Positions 27,801-38,200 are shown, counted from the stretch's first letter. The stretch is 64,000 nucleotides of DNA from Bacteroidia bacterium (GCA_030430205.1 JAUIGE010000006.1:1-64000); one strand, 5' to 3'. Translations and numbers: made by a program. The notes: generated from the sequence alone by a model not told the origin.

Positions 27801-28437
27801 GAGCAGTATGACGCTGATTGCGAGTGTGGGCAAGTTGGCAGTGGGCAGCAGGCAGTTGGCTGGAGGGAGCACACTGCCAACTGAAGACTGGATACTGCAA
27901 ACTGAAAACCGACTGCTTGTTGGAGCCTTTATTGAGGATTCATGTCGCGGTTTTGGCTATGTGGAGTATGTGGAATTTCTGAAGGAATACCGTGTGATCT
28001 TTAGCTTGCATGGCAATTCGACGGATGTAGGAAAGGCCGTTACTTTCAAAGTTTATGATACACAAAGCGGACAGGAATTTATTCCTGCCAATGAGCCTGA
28101 GATCTATATCTCTGACCGTATCCTGGGCAGCATGCTGGAGCCTTATGTGCTATTCGAAAAGCTCGAATTGCCTGAGGCAGGCTACTACCTGGAGCAAAAC
28201 TATCCGAATCCTTATGATTCGAAGACGAGCATCCGTTTTATCCTGCCTGAGCAGGGCAAGGTGAAACTGAGCGTCTACGATTCCTTTGGAAAGCTGATGC
28301 AGGTCCTGGTGGACGAAGAACTTTCGGCGGGTGAGCATACAGCCATCTTTGATGGCAGCAAACTCCCCGGCGGTGTCTACCACTACAGCCTGGAAGCTGG
28401 TGAGTTCCGGGCAAGCCGGAAGATGGTGAAGTTTTAG
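21841..28437 (+). CDS. Giant T9SS-secreted surface protein, paralogue 2
   Basis: 2198 residues. Signal peptide 1-32 (WGQ end); head about 33-160 with CDC and SCWVDC cysteines; two Fn3-like domains; transthyretin-like domains (TTDAGGNYEIRNIYYYDSA, RTDGDGNWSY); beta-rich centre with HDPPGDNSYAW near 874; Ig-like domain near 1463; A from about 1685, B near 1800, B' near 1898; sorting domain 2112-2198 ending KMVKF. The middle is closely related to copy 3 (shared VCVLPLNP-type insert, SISIFG), while modules A to A' are closer to copy 5 (SDIPANEE, NNPEILHTDGV). Near residue 1995 an extra segment (LAVGSRQLAGGSTLP) is encoded by a palindromic repeat inserted in frame; copy 5 has a longer form. Function unknown; an extracellular structural, adhesive or binding role is inferred from the architecture. 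Confidence 0.9.
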   Translation: MRKITLFSGRWSYPGLLGLLILLIGFSPQGWGQTYSDSHSDAYVGGPYSVTNGGSDYTVSIGWTTAFRATNQGYCDCHTNTEDLEFGTTQGENNRTPVWSTSNAADNNGNTGDIILGPGYSDTWYIYTEADGDDDALFSCWVDCDARAWSGGGLWVRTAPFKNPSSFVASSTEGEGSRLNKVVLSWGKATHFPEGYTQYVIYRRVAGVGNYAHLVTLGGDARSYEDLQVSPNTTYDYKITTYSSYSQRLASAGTDVGEILKVAATAGWGNLESTGSYDQGQTLTVNLDASDGTYKTKVTLSWNKVSTSADNMKVERSLPGSNPIKFEELAILNKHATAYTDTDALPGFQYTYRVSPLDENGDPLQEVDNPGHMKANGIVRGTVRALGGAGVQGISVCVLPLNPVVPAGVNTVPAAGYCTTTDAGGNYEIRNIYYYDSASFVVVPSYPNHVFGPPSRVLVLDLTTNIQPGVDFTDSTSISIFGRVHFPPASDFGASGANLIGIRKAKVLLDTLDRGIRTDGDGNWSYAVTNPGVFKFSVQYETHGFKADPLFADATGDTAVVTILDQDVNGVDFIDQQKDSVLIRVQDGCGNPLAVTPNGNGSTPRVKVTSQKGPTYFEKYVSMSNTGFAKVVLPAADFQINALDDPPFTNGNIAVQLMDTTLKYELATRDSSLQVTSDTTLDITPSRVVVINGTSVTLPPDTVFNITRDSMYRSIQPRANFVYYGPFLITVNFEDAGAEVYPGCKATGLGTSADSIILMEVGARYGIQFEIFDQFSGCAVDTGQVLVYDYISDQERTPSTLPIKNGVAFYTIEGGEPNVASGGANPYQKLFFASVSAGVREAQDKGWWILLQGAKELTPTFTSRSPEIPDLVIHDPPGDNSYAWVEKGSVYSSFSTTEREISGSGGLYGDMIIGGKGKSALGLGVATLFDVGAGAKIVFDYDIGRENFDKAGYRSTYSFEENFSTSSDPLFTGHEGDVYVGKATNQLWSVAKVLEFDPSSCSSTVQDKPNLEAGGIATTFIYTEKHIKNVLVPQLTYLANILSDEADDETNPTRESELRSESDSFRIDVFNWGQILAKNALNRDMNATYVRNKSFSAGASYELVESYNDEASNSYEYVTFVDEKLKLGVAWEIEGNGLWTEGDAGFAAWFRGSTRKESGNDSTKNFVVGYQLADKDIGDFFSVDILKDTAYNVPAFRIFGGTSSCPQEDGTQARDRANLNIFPPRLDNVPKGGTATFTAQMINESESQEAREYQMRVIPQTNPGGAVITMGGENIGSRSVSYFLDAFQSTEVDLTVQAGPRAANYQDIAIMMYPPCEYELWENNGNLINGDTFYITVNFESECSNVALINPTDNWLVNANNNNILVTDFSGYDLNNPFLESVTLEYQPKNQGWLDGPTIYKSQNDDIFTPTDSLDDLIFREFWDVSGLADGQYKIRARANCIAGKGKTVSSALDGIIDRNSIAPFGIPTPSDGFLRFGQLISVKFDKDIDCGFDDPVPTYPAQITLMRTDDSTFIPLNIQCSENEDQINLVPTIDLFSMPELEDVILVARVQGIQDAQGNTQTYPVEWAFKVNASPVSWDPDSMDLAFSAGIPHTFTSKLKNTAGLSKAFSLASYPTWLTPSILSGSILSDGEYEITFHVSPDLPIGVYRDTVVAMIDGWPEFLDITYEAVAVPPNWEVRAEKYIYSMSMILAFSLDQSDTNLSRDERDMVAAVYNGEIRGVAQLQYVSQFNKYMAFLTVYSDIPANEEISFSMWRASTGVEHVAKETFFFNSEHVYGLINNPEILHTDGVYQVIPLTQGWNWVSLNITNTDMTIDNLLNSLGSPDVGNDVTVKRKDGATATFTQIATPIIYANQWAGNLAQLDNKQAYLIHLSDAPDTLRIPGKPVTAFDNIDVLSGWNWIGFQPQSAQAIKPALSSINLRNLDLAKGQEAFSQYHKGSKTWFGSLQFLEPGKGYKLKLKDGVNYNDLVYSRLGLKDFEVDPTRFESSMTLIASVGKLAVGSRQLAGGSTLPTEDWILQTENRLLVGAFIEDSCRGFGYVEYVEFLKEYRVIFSLHGNSTDVGKAVTFKVYDTQSGQEFIPANEPEIYISDRILGSMLEPYVLFEKLELPEAGYYLEQNYPNPYDSKTSIRFILPEQGKVKLSVYDSFGKLMQVLVDEELSAGEHTAIFDGSKLPGGVYHYSLEAGEFRASRKMVKF
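27826..27915 (+). repeat. In-frame palindromic insertion in giant gene 2
   Basis: Contains CAGTTGGC (27853-27860) and GCCAACTG (27876-27883), with words like gggcag, ttggcag and gaagactggatactg. Copies 1, 3 and 4 lack this stretch and read straight from the A' strand into RLLIGAF. The nucleotide style is that of intergenic repeats, yet the frame stays open. Confidence 0.7.
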
Positions 28438-28463
28438 GCAGAATTAAGCTGCTATAGTATAGG

Positions 28464-28494
28464 CGGGTTCCCTATTTTGGGAACCCGTTTTTTT
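28464..28494 (+). terminator. Rho-independent terminator of giant gene 2
   Basis: Perfect 9-bp stem cgggttccc / gggaacccg with a 6-nt loop (tatttt), followed by seven T. Ends 57 bp after the stop codon. Confidence 0.92.
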
Positions 28495-28625
28495 ATCCTG
28501 AAAATATTTTTTATTCCAGCAGCTGTAAATTAGCTAATCCCCAAAAAAAAGAGTTAATTATTGCGATTTTCTAACCTCTTATTAGGACAGCCATTCCTAA
28601 TGACACACATAAATTTGTGATTTAT

Positions 28626-31600
28626 ATGAACTTACAAAAAACCCTATCTTCTTTGTCTCTCCGGGCTCCGAGCCGGAACTTTGGTTTCCCCCTTAAGCTC
28701 CTGCCAGGCTTGTTCCTGAGCCTACTGCTCTGCCTGCTCACTACCGATTTATCTGCCCAATGGTCAGGCTCAGTTTCGAGTGGTGGAAGTGACTACAGCG
28801 TGGTCTTTAATTACAGCAATGCCCCAGCAAATGATTGCAAATGTGATCAGACAGGACGGGATTTTAGTGTGCCGGGTGTATTTACTACACCCAATATTTC
28901 CTATAATTCAGATGACTATACTGTCATATTGGGTCCCAATTATGATGCAACCTGGGTAGTAACCCTGAATTTCAGAGGCACAGAAACTAACTCCGGCTGT
29001 ACATGTACCGAAGCCCCTCCACTTTGCGTCAAGCGCGCTTGTGATAATACAGGAGGGACCAACTCTATACAAGCAACGACTGCTGCAATTAAAAATCCCA
29101 AATCTCTGGTTGCGTCAAATGAAATCAATGGCGATGTCAGCCTGGGTAGGGTCCTCCTCTCCTGGCAAAAAGGAACTGACATTCCTGAAGTTTATATAGG
29201 ATATAAAATCTACCGAGACAATGTACTCATAGCAACCCTGCCCATGGGAGATGTAAGTTATTCCTATTCGGATAACAATACAGCGGCCAATCCTCCCACT
29301 CCAAATGTCGTCCATACCTACAAAGTAGTCACCTATACCAACTATTGGGGAGGCGGTCATAATTCAACAGGAGTTACCGCCGATGGCAGCACCACTACCC
29401 TGACCCTTTCAGGTTCTCAGGGAGAATTTCCGACCAAGGTCAAGCTGACCTGGAACAGTGTATCCGTGGCGGCAGATGAAATACGAGTTGAGCGTAGTAA
29501 GCCAACTGGAGGATATGAAGAATTGAGCATCCTCAGCAAGCATGCAGAAGCTTATACCGATATAGATCCGATTCCCGGATATCTGTACACCTATCGGGTA
29601 TCTCCTGTGGATGAAAATGGAATCAGCCTGCTATCGTTGACCAAAACGGCCTATGCAAAACCCAACGGCATTGTCCGGGGAAAAGTAGCCGCCCTGGGCG
29701 GCGCAGGTGTGCAAGGGGTGCAGGTATGTGTCATACCCGTTAATCCCGTATCGCCCGCGGGCATACTCAGCGTACCCGCAGGCGGCTATTGCAGCACCAC
29801 AGATGCCGCTGGCAACTATGAAGTCAGGGGGATCTATTACTTTGACAGCGCTGCCTTTCTGATAGTGCCCTCCTACCCTTCCCATATTTTTGGGCCTCCT
29901 TCGCGTACCCTCAATCTGGAGCTAAATACGCCTATCATTACAAATACCAACTTTACGGACTCCACTTCTATCAGCATTTTTGGAAAGGTAAAATTTCCCC
30001 CTGCTACTGCTTTTGGAGGTACCGGCGCGCTGGATATAGGCATAAAAGACGTGGCTATCCTGCTGGATACGCTCGACCGGGGGATTCGTTCCAAAGCCAA
30101 TGGAGAATGGTCCTACGCGGTAACCAATCCCGGCAAGTATCACTTCACAGCAAAATTTAAAGATCATGATTTTGACGCCGTATCGCCTTTTGCCGATGCA
30201 AGCGGAGACACCGCCGTGGTGATCGTCACGGATCAGGATATCCCGGGCGTGGATTTCATTGACCAAAATATCGATTCCATCAAGATACGTGTTCAGGATG
30301 GTTGTGGCGCGCCCCTGGCCGTAACGCCTAATGGCAATGGCTCCACGCCGCGTGTGCGGATCACTCATGATAGAGGAGATACTTATTTTGATAAATATGT
30401 CTCAGTGAATGCCCAGGGCGAAGCAACTGTAGTCCTCCCTGCTTCCCTATTTAATGTAAAAGCACAGGATGATCCGCCTTTTGTCAATCCCAACATAGCC
30501 GTCCAACTGACCGATACCACCATCAAATATGATCTCTCTTTCAGAGATTCCGCATTGGTTGTCACCCGGGATACTACCCTGGATATCACTCCCAGTCGGG
30601 TCGTGGTGGTAGGCGGAAGCAATGTGACCCTGCCGGCAGATACCGCATTGGTAGTCGATGTGGATTCCAGCTTCAAAAGCCTGCAACCTATTGCCGACTT
30701 TGTCTATTTTGGTCCCTTCCTCATCAACATCAACTTTGAGGATGCCGGTATAGATGTATTCAAAGGCTGTACCGCCACCGGATTGGGTACGTCGGCAGAC
30801 TCCATCATAGTGATGAACGTGAACGGACAATACCTGCTCGACATAGAGATCATAGATCAGTATTCCGGTTGTCCGGTGGATACGGGAGTTGTACTTACCT
30901 ATGACTTTGTAGGCGACAATGAACGCACACCGAGTGCGCTTCCTATCAAAAAAGGCCATGCCTATTATGAGATGATCCCCGGAGAGCCCAATGTGGCTTC
31001 CGGAGGGGCCAATCCTTATCAAAAATTATTCTTCGTCAGCGTTACTGCCGGTGTGAGGGAGCATCAGGATGCCGGTTGGTGGGTGCTCTTACAGGGTGCC
31101 AAAGACCTGACGCCTACCATCACTACCCGCTCACCGGAGATTCCCGACCTGATCGTGCATGATCCTCCCGGAGACAATAGCTTTGCCTGGGTAGAAAAAG
31201 GATCTTCCTATACTGCTTTTACCAATACTTCCTATGAAACTTCAGGCTCCGCGGGCAATTATATAGATCTCATCATAGGGGGAAAATTCAAATCCTCTTT
31301 TGGATTCCTTGTTGAGACCAAGTTTGATGCAGGTATAGGACTGAAAGTAGATTTTAGCTACCAGGCTGGTCGTAATAATTTTTTCAAAACCAACTATGAA
31401 ACGACCTACACCTTTGAACAAACATTTTCTACTTCATCTGACCCACTGTTTACAGGACATGAAGGAGACATCTATGTGGGCAAAGCAACCAACCAATTGT
31501 TTTCGATAGCGAAAGTACTGGACTTCGATGAGCAGGTCTGTTTGGCTTCTGTGGTGGATAAGCCCAGCCTTGCGGCTACAGGCATTGCAACCACTTTCTT

Positions 31601-34600
31601 TTATACAGAAAAACATATCAAAAATGTCCTGCTGCCCCAAATGGATTATCTGGCAAGAATCCTGCGTGAAGATGCGGCTACCCAAACCAGCCCTGTCCGG
31701 AAGGAAGAATTGATCGCAGAGTCAGACTCCTTCCGGATTGACATTTTCAACTGGAAGCAAATCCTGGCCAAAAATGCCTATGCACGTGATACAGGTGCTG
31801 TCTATGAGCGCAACCAGTCTTTTAGTGCAGGCGCTACCTACAATCAATCCAAATCCTATGACGAAACGGCCGGCAGTACCTATGAATATGTCGAATTTAT
31901 AGACATCAACCTGGCACTCGGTGTGGCATGGGAGATTGAAGGAAACGGTCTGTGGACAGAAGGAAAGACAGGCTTTGGCGCATGGTTCAGACATTCATTT
32001 ACCAAAGATGCCGGTAGTTCCAATACCAACACCTTCAAGGTCGGATATGAGCTGGCGGACAAAGACATCGGAGACTTTTTCAGTGTGGATATCCTGAGAG
32101 ATACTGCCTACAATGTCCCTGCATTCCGCGTCTATGGCGGCACCAGCTCCTGCCCGCAGGAAGAAGGTACCCAGGCCCGTGACCGCGCCAACCTCAACAT
32201 CTTCCCTCCACGGATAGACAATGTACCCAAAGGTGGCACAGCTACTTTCACCGCACAGATGATCAATGAAAGTGAGAGCCAGGAGACAAGGGAATACCAG
32301 CTACGCGTGATCCCCCAGTCCAACCCCGGCGGCGCTGTCGTCTCCATGGGTGGCCAGAATATCACCAACAAAACCATCTCCTACTTCCTCGACGCCTTCC
32401 AGGCTTCAGAAGTCGACCTGACGGTACAGGCAGGCCCCAGATCTGCCAACTATGAGAATATCGCCATCATGATGTTTCCGCCTTGTGAGTATGAGTTGTG
32501 GGAAAATAACGGAAATCTGATCAATGGCGACACTTTCTATATCACGGCCAACTTTGAGTCGGAGTGCTCCAATGTAGCCCTCATCAACCCGACTGACAAC
32601 TGGTTGGTCAATGCCAACAACAACGACGTCCTGGTGACGGATTTCTCAGGCTATGACCTGAATAATCCCTACCTGGAAAGCGTGACGCTGGAATACCAGC
32701 CCCAAAATCAAGGATGGCTGGATGGCCCAACGATTTACAAATCCATTGATCCTACCACCTATACGGCTACTGACAGCCTGGACGACCTGATTTTCAGGGA
32801 GTTTTGGGATGTGTCGGGCCTTGCAGACGGCAACTATAAGATCCGCGCACGCGCCAATTGTACTGCCGGAAAAGGAAGAACCGTTTCTTCTTCGATGAAT
32901 GGCCGGATCGACCGCAATTCTATTGCGCCATTTGGCATTCCGACTCCGTCGGATGGCTTCCTGCGATTCGGGCAGCTGATCTCTGTCAAGTTTGACAAGG
33001 ACATAGACTGTGGATTTACCAATCAGGTGCCAACCTATATGCCCCAGATCACCCTGACACGTACCGATAACAACACTTTGATTCCGCTGAATATTCAGTG
33101 TTCTCAAAATGAAGATCAAATCAACCTGGTTCCGACAATCGACCTTTTCAGCATGCCTGAACTGGAGGATGTCATCCTTATAGCCAGCGTGCAAGGCATC
33201 CTGGATGCCCAGGGCAATGTGCAGACCTATCCCATCCAATGGGCATTCAAAGTAAATGCCTCCCCCGTATCATGGGATCCTGATAGCCTCAATGAGGCTT
33301 TCGCTGCCGGCACAGCTCCGACCATCTCCAGCAGATTGAAAAATACAGCTGGCCTGAGCAAAGCTTTTGTCATCAGTGAGTATCCGGCATGGTTGAAGCC
33401 TGCGGTGCTCTCGGGTTCTATCCTTTCTGATGGCGAATACGAAGTGAAATTCTTCGTCAGCCCGGATCTGCCGATCGGTATGTACCGCGATACCGTGGTA
33501 GCCCTGATTGATGGCTGGCCGGAGTACCTGGACATCACCTATGAGGCAGTGGCCATCCCACCCAACTGGAAGGCGGATCCCAGTGATTTCATTTATTCGA
33601 TGAGTGTGGTTTGTGTCTTCAGCCTTGACCAGACAGATACCAATCTGTCAAGGAGTGACAAGGACCTCATAGCTGCCATCTACAATGGCGAGATCCGCGG
33701 CGTAGGCCGTCTGGAGTATGTCGAACGATTCAACAAATACATCGCTTTCCTGACGGTATATTCCAATATCATCGCCAATGAGGAAATCAATTTCAGCCTC
33801 TGGCGCGCTGCCAATGGGATAGAATACAGTGCCAAAGAAAGCCTGTATTTTGCCGACAATGCCATTTATGGCAGGATTGGGGAGCCTCAAATTTTCCATA
33901 CTGATGGGGTTTACCAGGTTATTCCGCTGGAGAAAGGCTGGAACTGGGTATCTCTGAATGTGGACAATACTGATATGACCGTAGCCAACCTCATGAGTTC
34001 TCTGGGATCACCCACAAGAGGCAATGACATCACGATCAAAAGGAAAGACGGTGCTACTGCACAATTTACCCAGATAGCTACGCCCATCATCTATGGCAAC
34101 CAGTGGACAGGTCCACTGGCCCAGTTGGACAACAAGCAGGGATATATGCTTCACCTGTCTGATGTGCCGGACACCCTCCGTATACCCGGTACGCCTATCT
34201 CCAACTTTGCCACTATTGATGTGTTGAATGGATGGAACTGGATAGGCTTCCAGCCTCAGGTAGCACAGCCTGTAGGGCAGGCATTGAGTTCTCTCAACCT
34301 GCGCAACCAGGACCTGATCAAAAGCCGCGAGGCATTCAGTGAATACCACAAAGGATGGGATACCTGGTATGGTCCGCTTCAATTTATGGAGCCGGGTCAT
34401 GGCTATAAACTCAAACTGAAAGACGGAGTTTCCTACAATGATTTGGTATTTCACAATCGCACAAGCAAAGAAGATTTCCAGCTTGACCATACCCGCTTTG
34501 AAAGCAGCATGACCATTGTGGCCAGTATCGGCTTTGAGGATGCGTTGGCTGTGGGCAGAGGTCAGTTGGATGGCGAAAGGCTGTTGATTGGTGCTTTTGT

Positions 34601-35105
34601 AGATGATACTTGCCGGGGCTATGGCTACCTGGAGTGGGTGGAGTTTATGGGCGATTACCGCACTACTTTCTCCGTGCATGGCAATATCAGCGACATCGGT
34701 CGCGAGATGACATTCAAGGTGTATGATTCTTATTCCGGTCAGGAATATATCTGCCCCAACCATCCGGAAAAATACATCAGCGACTACTTCCTGGGCGAAA
34801 TCAAGGAGCCTTATGTGCTCTTCGATCGCCTTTCGCTACCTGCTCCCGGCTACTTCCTGGAGCAAAACTACCCGAATCCTTATGATTCGAAGACAAGCAT
34901 CCGCTTTATCCTGCCTGAGGCAGGTCAGGTAAAACTGACCGTCTTTGATCAGTTTGGCAAAACTGTGAAGGTGTTGGTAGATGAGGAGCTGAGTGCTGGT
35001 GAGCACACGGCTGTCTTTGAGGCAAGCAAGCTCCCTGCTGGCGTCTACCACTATATGATTGAAGCCGGTGAATACCGGGCCAGTCGGAAGATGGTGAAGA
35101 TGTAG
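28626..35105 (+). CDS. Giant T9SS-secreted surface protein, paralogue 3
   Basis: 2159 residues from the ATG at 28626; a GTG nine bases earlier is a less likely start. Signal peptide about 1-44 with a long n-region (LSAQ end). The head, about 45-158, is the shortest and richest in Cys (CKC, GCTCTEAP, CVKRAC). Then two Fn3-like domains, transthyretin-like domains, the beta-rich centre with HDPPGDNSFAW near 845, an Ig-like domain near 1436, A from about 1657, B, B', A' and the sorting domain 2073-2159 ending KMVKM. It is a mosaic: the centre follows copy 2 up to the PPNW segment (about 33,565), then modules A to A' follow copies 1 and 4, including 65 identical nucleotides with copy 4 (34584-34648). 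It is followed by a strong terminator and then the hybrid regulator, 132 bp on. Confidence 0.9.
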   Translation: MNLQKTLSSLSLRAPSRNFGFPLKLLPGLFLSLLLCLLTTDLSAQWSGSVSSGGSDYSVVFNYSNAPANDCKCDQTGRDFSVPGVFTTPNISYNSDDYTVILGPNYDATWVVTLNFRGTETNSGCTCTEAPPLCVKRACDNTGGTNSIQATTAAIKNPKSLVASNEINGDVSLGRVLLSWQKGTDIPEVYIGYKIYRDNVLIATLPMGDVSYSYSDNNTAANPPTPNVVHTYKVVTYTNYWGGGHNSTGVTADGSTTTLTLSGSQGEFPTKVKLTWNSVSVAADEIRVERSKPTGGYEELSILSKHAEAYTDIDPIPGYLYTYRVSPVDENGISLLSLTKTAYAKPNGIVRGKVAALGGAGVQGVQVCVIPVNPVSPAGILSVPAGGYCSTTDAAGNYEVRGIYYFDSAAFLIVPSYPSHIFGPPSRTLNLELNTPIITNTNFTDSTSISIFGKVKFPPATAFGGTGALDIGIKDVAILLDTLDRGIRSKANGEWSYAVTNPGKYHFTAKFKDHDFDAVSPFADASGDTAVVIVTDQDIPGVDFIDQNIDSIKIRVQDGCGAPLAVTPNGNGSTPRVRITHDRGDTYFDKYVSVNAQGEATVVLPASLFNVKAQDDPPFVNPNIAVQLTDTTIKYDLSFRDSALVVTRDTTLDITPSRVVVVGGSNVTLPADTALVVDVDSSFKSLQPIADFVYFGPFLININFEDAGIDVFKGCTATGLGTSADSIIVMNVNGQYLLDIEIIDQYSGCPVDTGVVLTYDFVGDNERTPSALPIKKGHAYYEMIPGEPNVASGGANPYQKLFFVSVTAGVREHQDAGWWVLLQGAKDLTPTITTRSPEIPDLIVHDPPGDNSFAWVEKGSSYTAFTNTSYETSGSAGNYIDLIIGGKFKSSFGFLVETKFDAGIGLKVDFSYQAGRNNFFKTNYETTYTFEQTFSTSSDPLFTGHEGDIYVGKATNQLFSIAKVLDFDEQVCLASVVDKPSLAATGIATTFFYTEKHIKNVLLPQMDYLARILREDAATQTSPVRKEELIAESDSFRIDIFNWKQILAKNAYARDTGAVYERNQSFSAGATYNQSKSYDETAGSTYEYVEFIDINLALGVAWEIEGNGLWTEGKTGFGAWFRHSFTKDAGSSNTNTFKVGYELADKDIGDFFSVDILRDTAYNVPAFRVYGGTSSCPQEEGTQARDRANLNIFPPRIDNVPKGGTATFTAQMINESESQETREYQLRVIPQSNPGGAVVSMGGQNITNKTISYFLDAFQASEVDLTVQAGPRSANYENIAIMMFPPCEYELWENNGNLINGDTFYITANFESECSNVALINPTDNWLVNANNNDVLVTDFSGYDLNNPYLESVTLEYQPQNQGWLDGPTIYKSIDPTTYTATDSLDDLIFREFWDVSGLADGNYKIRARANCTAGKGRTVSSSMNGRIDRNSIAPFGIPTPSDGFLRFGQLISVKFDKDIDCGFTNQVPTYMPQITLTRTDNNTLIPLNIQCSQNEDQINLVPTIDLFSMPELEDVILIASVQGILDAQGNVQTYPIQWAFKVNASPVSWDPDSLNEAFAAGTAPTISSRLKNTAGLSKAFVISEYPAWLKPAVLSGSILSDGEYEVKFFVSPDLPIGMYRDTVVALIDGWPEYLDITYEAVAIPPNWKADPSDFIYSMSVVCVFSLDQTDTNLSRSDKDLIAAIYNGEIRGVGRLEYVERFNKYIAFLTVYSNIIANEEINFSLWRAANGIEYSAKESLYFADNAIYGRIGEPQIFHTDGVYQVIPLEKGWNWVSLNVDNTDMTVANLMSSLGSPTRGNDITIKRKDGATAQFTQIATPIIYGNQWTGPLAQLDNKQGYMLHLSDVPDTLRIPGTPISNFATIDVLNGWNWIGFQPQVAQPVGQALSSLNLRNQDLIKSREAFSEYHKGWDTWYGPLQFMEPGHGYKLKLKDGVSYNDLVFHNRTSKEDFQLDHTRFESSMTIVASIGFEDALAVGRGQLDGERLLIGAFVDDTCRGYGYLEWVEFMGDYRTTFSVHGNISDIGREMTFKVYDSYSGQEYICPNHPEKYISDYFLGEIKEPYVLFDRLSLPAPGYFLEQNYPNPYDSKTSIRFILPEAGQVKLTVFDQFGKTVKVLVDEELSAGEHTAVFEASKLPAGVYHYMIEAGEYRASRKMVKM
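28661..28676 (+). other. Coding hairpin early in giant gene 3
   Basis: ccgggctccgagccgg forms a stem of six pairs with one bulge, 36-51 nt after the ATG at 28626, in the codons before the signal-peptide core. Compare giant genes 1, 4 and 5. Confidence 0.45.
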
Positions 35106-35165
35106 GAGAGGCGGGAAGCGAGAGGCAAGAAGCGAGACTGAATCTGGAATTAATCATTCCAGGCA

Positions 35166-35204
35166 TAAAAATCTCCCCATTTAGACAATGGGGAGATTTT
35201 TTGA
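35166..35204 (+). terminator. Rho-independent terminator of giant gene 3
   Basis: Stem aaaaatctccccat (35167-35180) with atggggagattttt (35188-35201), 7-nt loop, ending in a T run. It separates the giant gene from the regulator gene that starts 34 bp further on, so the regulator needs its own promoter or relies on readthrough. Confidence 0.92.
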
Positions 35205-35237
35205 TTTTTGAATTAATCTTCCCGAAATTGGTCGTTC

Positions 35238-38200
35238 ATGAATCAGGGGAAATTTGTCATTTTCATCTCCATGCTACTTGGGTCGTTTGTCACTTTTGGT
35301 CAGGATTTCCTGGCCACAGTACGCCATTATGGCGTATCAGACGGGCTTTCCCAACGGGAGGTGTACAGCATTCATGAAGACAGCAAAGGATTCATTTGGT
35401 TTGGAACCAAATTTGGCCTGAACCGCTTTGATGGCTATCATTTCAAATGGTACTCCCGTGAAAAAAATGGATTATCCTCAAATACCATTCACTACATCAT
35501 GGAAGATGCTGCGCATCGGTTGTGGCTCTTTGAAGGGGATTCCTGGTATCATAAAACACCCCATACCCAAATTTCTGTCTTTGATGCGAATCAGGAAAAA
35601 GCCATCGATATCCCCGAGACGAAAAACCTGCTGGAAGCGCGAACACTTACCGGCTACCTAAGCTCTCCCTCGCTCAGCCTTTACTTTAGCCATGCCCGGA
35701 CCCTCATCCACTACAGACCCGAAACCGGTTTCCAAAGCTATCCCTTTTCTGTTCCGGGGGATTTTCAGATACAATATTATGCCCACGACGATCATATTTG
35801 GGGCGTAAAGGACAAAAAAAGCCTGGTGGAGATGGATACACTGGGGAAGGTAATTTCCCAGATTCCCCTTGGCAGCCTTGCCAAAGAAGACACCTGGATC
35901 AAGATAAAAGGGGAGGACAAGGATGGCCTGCTCTTATTTACCGTTTTTTATAACCAAAATAGCCCCCTGGGAAAAAGTAAACATGAATTATTCAAGGTAG
36001 ACCGAAACGGGAATTTCACGTATCCGAATGAGCAAATTGGCCTTGCCCATGTATATCCACCAATTTGGGGTGGAGGCTATTTTTATCAGCCTCAAAGAGA
36101 GCTCTTTTGGTACAAGGTGAGTCCCTATTTCTTTGCATTCAATCAGGAGAAAGGCGTGATTTATGACTTTTCTCTTACCTATCCCAACCTGTCAAACACG
36201 CAAATCCACCAGGTATATTTTGATAAATCAGATCGTATCTGGATGGGCAATACGGAAGGTCTCTATCAAATCAATTTGAATTTAAATCCCTTCCAGCGCA
36301 TCCTTTTCCAAAACCCGCTGGACCAAAGCCCTGCAAAACAAATCAGTTGCAGGGGATTGTGGATAGAAGATAACATTCTCCATATTAACAGCTATTCAGG
36401 GGTTTTTACCTATAATCTGGCGGACAAATCTGTAACTAAGCGACCTTACTACAAGGGGCTGTATAAGGGCAAATCCGACGTCATTTTTTATGATCCCCTG
36501 GCTGTCAAAAAAGATCGAAATGGCAACTTTTGGTACGGAGAAGAAAGGCTGATAAAAAGGGATAGCATCAATCAGCTTAGCAGCTATGAATCAGACGAAT
36601 CGCAAAGCTTTGAGATATGGAGTCTCTATGAAGATGCCGATGGGGTCATGTGGGTGGGCACAAGCCTGGGCCTGATGTACCTGGATATAGCTTCCGGCAA
36701 GCTGTTGAACTGGCATCAGGATGTTGACAAACAAAAAATCTGGGCCTTTGTCGAGGCTCCGGGTGGAGATAGTTGCTACCTGGCTACCTATAGGGGGGTA
36801 TATGTATTTGAGCCCAGATCAGGAAAACTACGGCTGCTATCTGATCCTGCTGACAAAACAGGCCTCTTGCAAGCAGATATCAGACACCTCCACATCGATC
36901 AGGAAGGTATCCTTTGGATGGCGAGTTATGGCAGTGGCCTGATTAAATGGGACCGAAAACAGGGCTTGATCCGAAACTATACCCTCGCTGATGGCCTGGC
37001 CAATAACAACCTTTATGCGGTATATGAGGATGCCCAGCATAACCTGTGGATGAGCAGTGACTATGGGATCATCGCTTTTAATAAACAGACAAGGACCACA
37101 AAGGGATACCTCCTGGAGGATGGCATTACAGATAATGAGTTCAACAGCATCTCGCATTTTCAGGCAGCAGATGGGCAGTTATTTTTTGGCGGGTTAAATG
37201 GCATAACCGCTTTTTACCCTACGCTTTTGCCATTCGAGCAGGATACGGTGATCCACAGACTGCAGATAACGGATTTTAAAAAATACGATATCGGGGTTGA
37301 TAGTGTCATCAATTTAACCCAGGCCATCAACCGGGACAGCCGGATTGTGATGAAACCGGGTGAGCGCTTTTTCGAAATAGAGTTTTCCCTGCTTTCCTTT
37401 GATGAGCCGGATTTGATTCGGTACAGCTATACAATTGAGGGACTTGACAACAATTGGCATCAGATGCTGAAGCGAAGCCTGCAGATTAGTGGATTACCAT
37501 ATGGGGAGTATACCCTGCGGGTAAAAGGATTGCCCAATGGCCAGTTTTCTGCCCAGGAACTGCTCATACCCATACAGGTGATCCAGCCTTTCTATACCCA
37601 AGGGTGGTTTATTACAGGAGTTATTCTCTTGTTTATTGGGCTGGTTTTCGGTTGGTACAAAGTGCGGACCCGTAACCTCTTACACAGGCAAATCCGGCTT
37701 GAAAAACAAGTGAAGGCCAGAACCTTCCAGATCCAGGAAGCCCAAAAACTCCAGGCAGTGCAAAACCAACAACTTGCCAAACAGGCAGAAGAGCTCAAAG
37801 AACTGGATACCCTAAAATCCCGTTTCTTCGCCAATGTCTCACATGAGTTTCGCACGCCTCTTACGTTGATCCTGGGGCCATTAGAAAGCATAATCAGCCG
37901 CTCCAGGGAGGAAAAAACCAAAAAGGAGCTTTCCAACATGCGGCAACATGCCCAAAGCCTGTTGAACCTCATCAGTCGCCTGCTGGACCTTTCCAAACTG
38001 GAGGCAGGCAAAATGGAGCTGCAGGCAAAATCGGAGGACATCATCCCGCTGCTCAGGCGCACTTTTTATGCGTTTGAGTCCCTGGCCATGGACAAGGAAA
38101 TTCAGCTGACATTTGTGTCAGCCTCACCTGCTATCGAACTATACTTCGATGCAGAAAAGATACAGTCTGTACTTATGAATCTCCTGTCCAATGCGTTCAA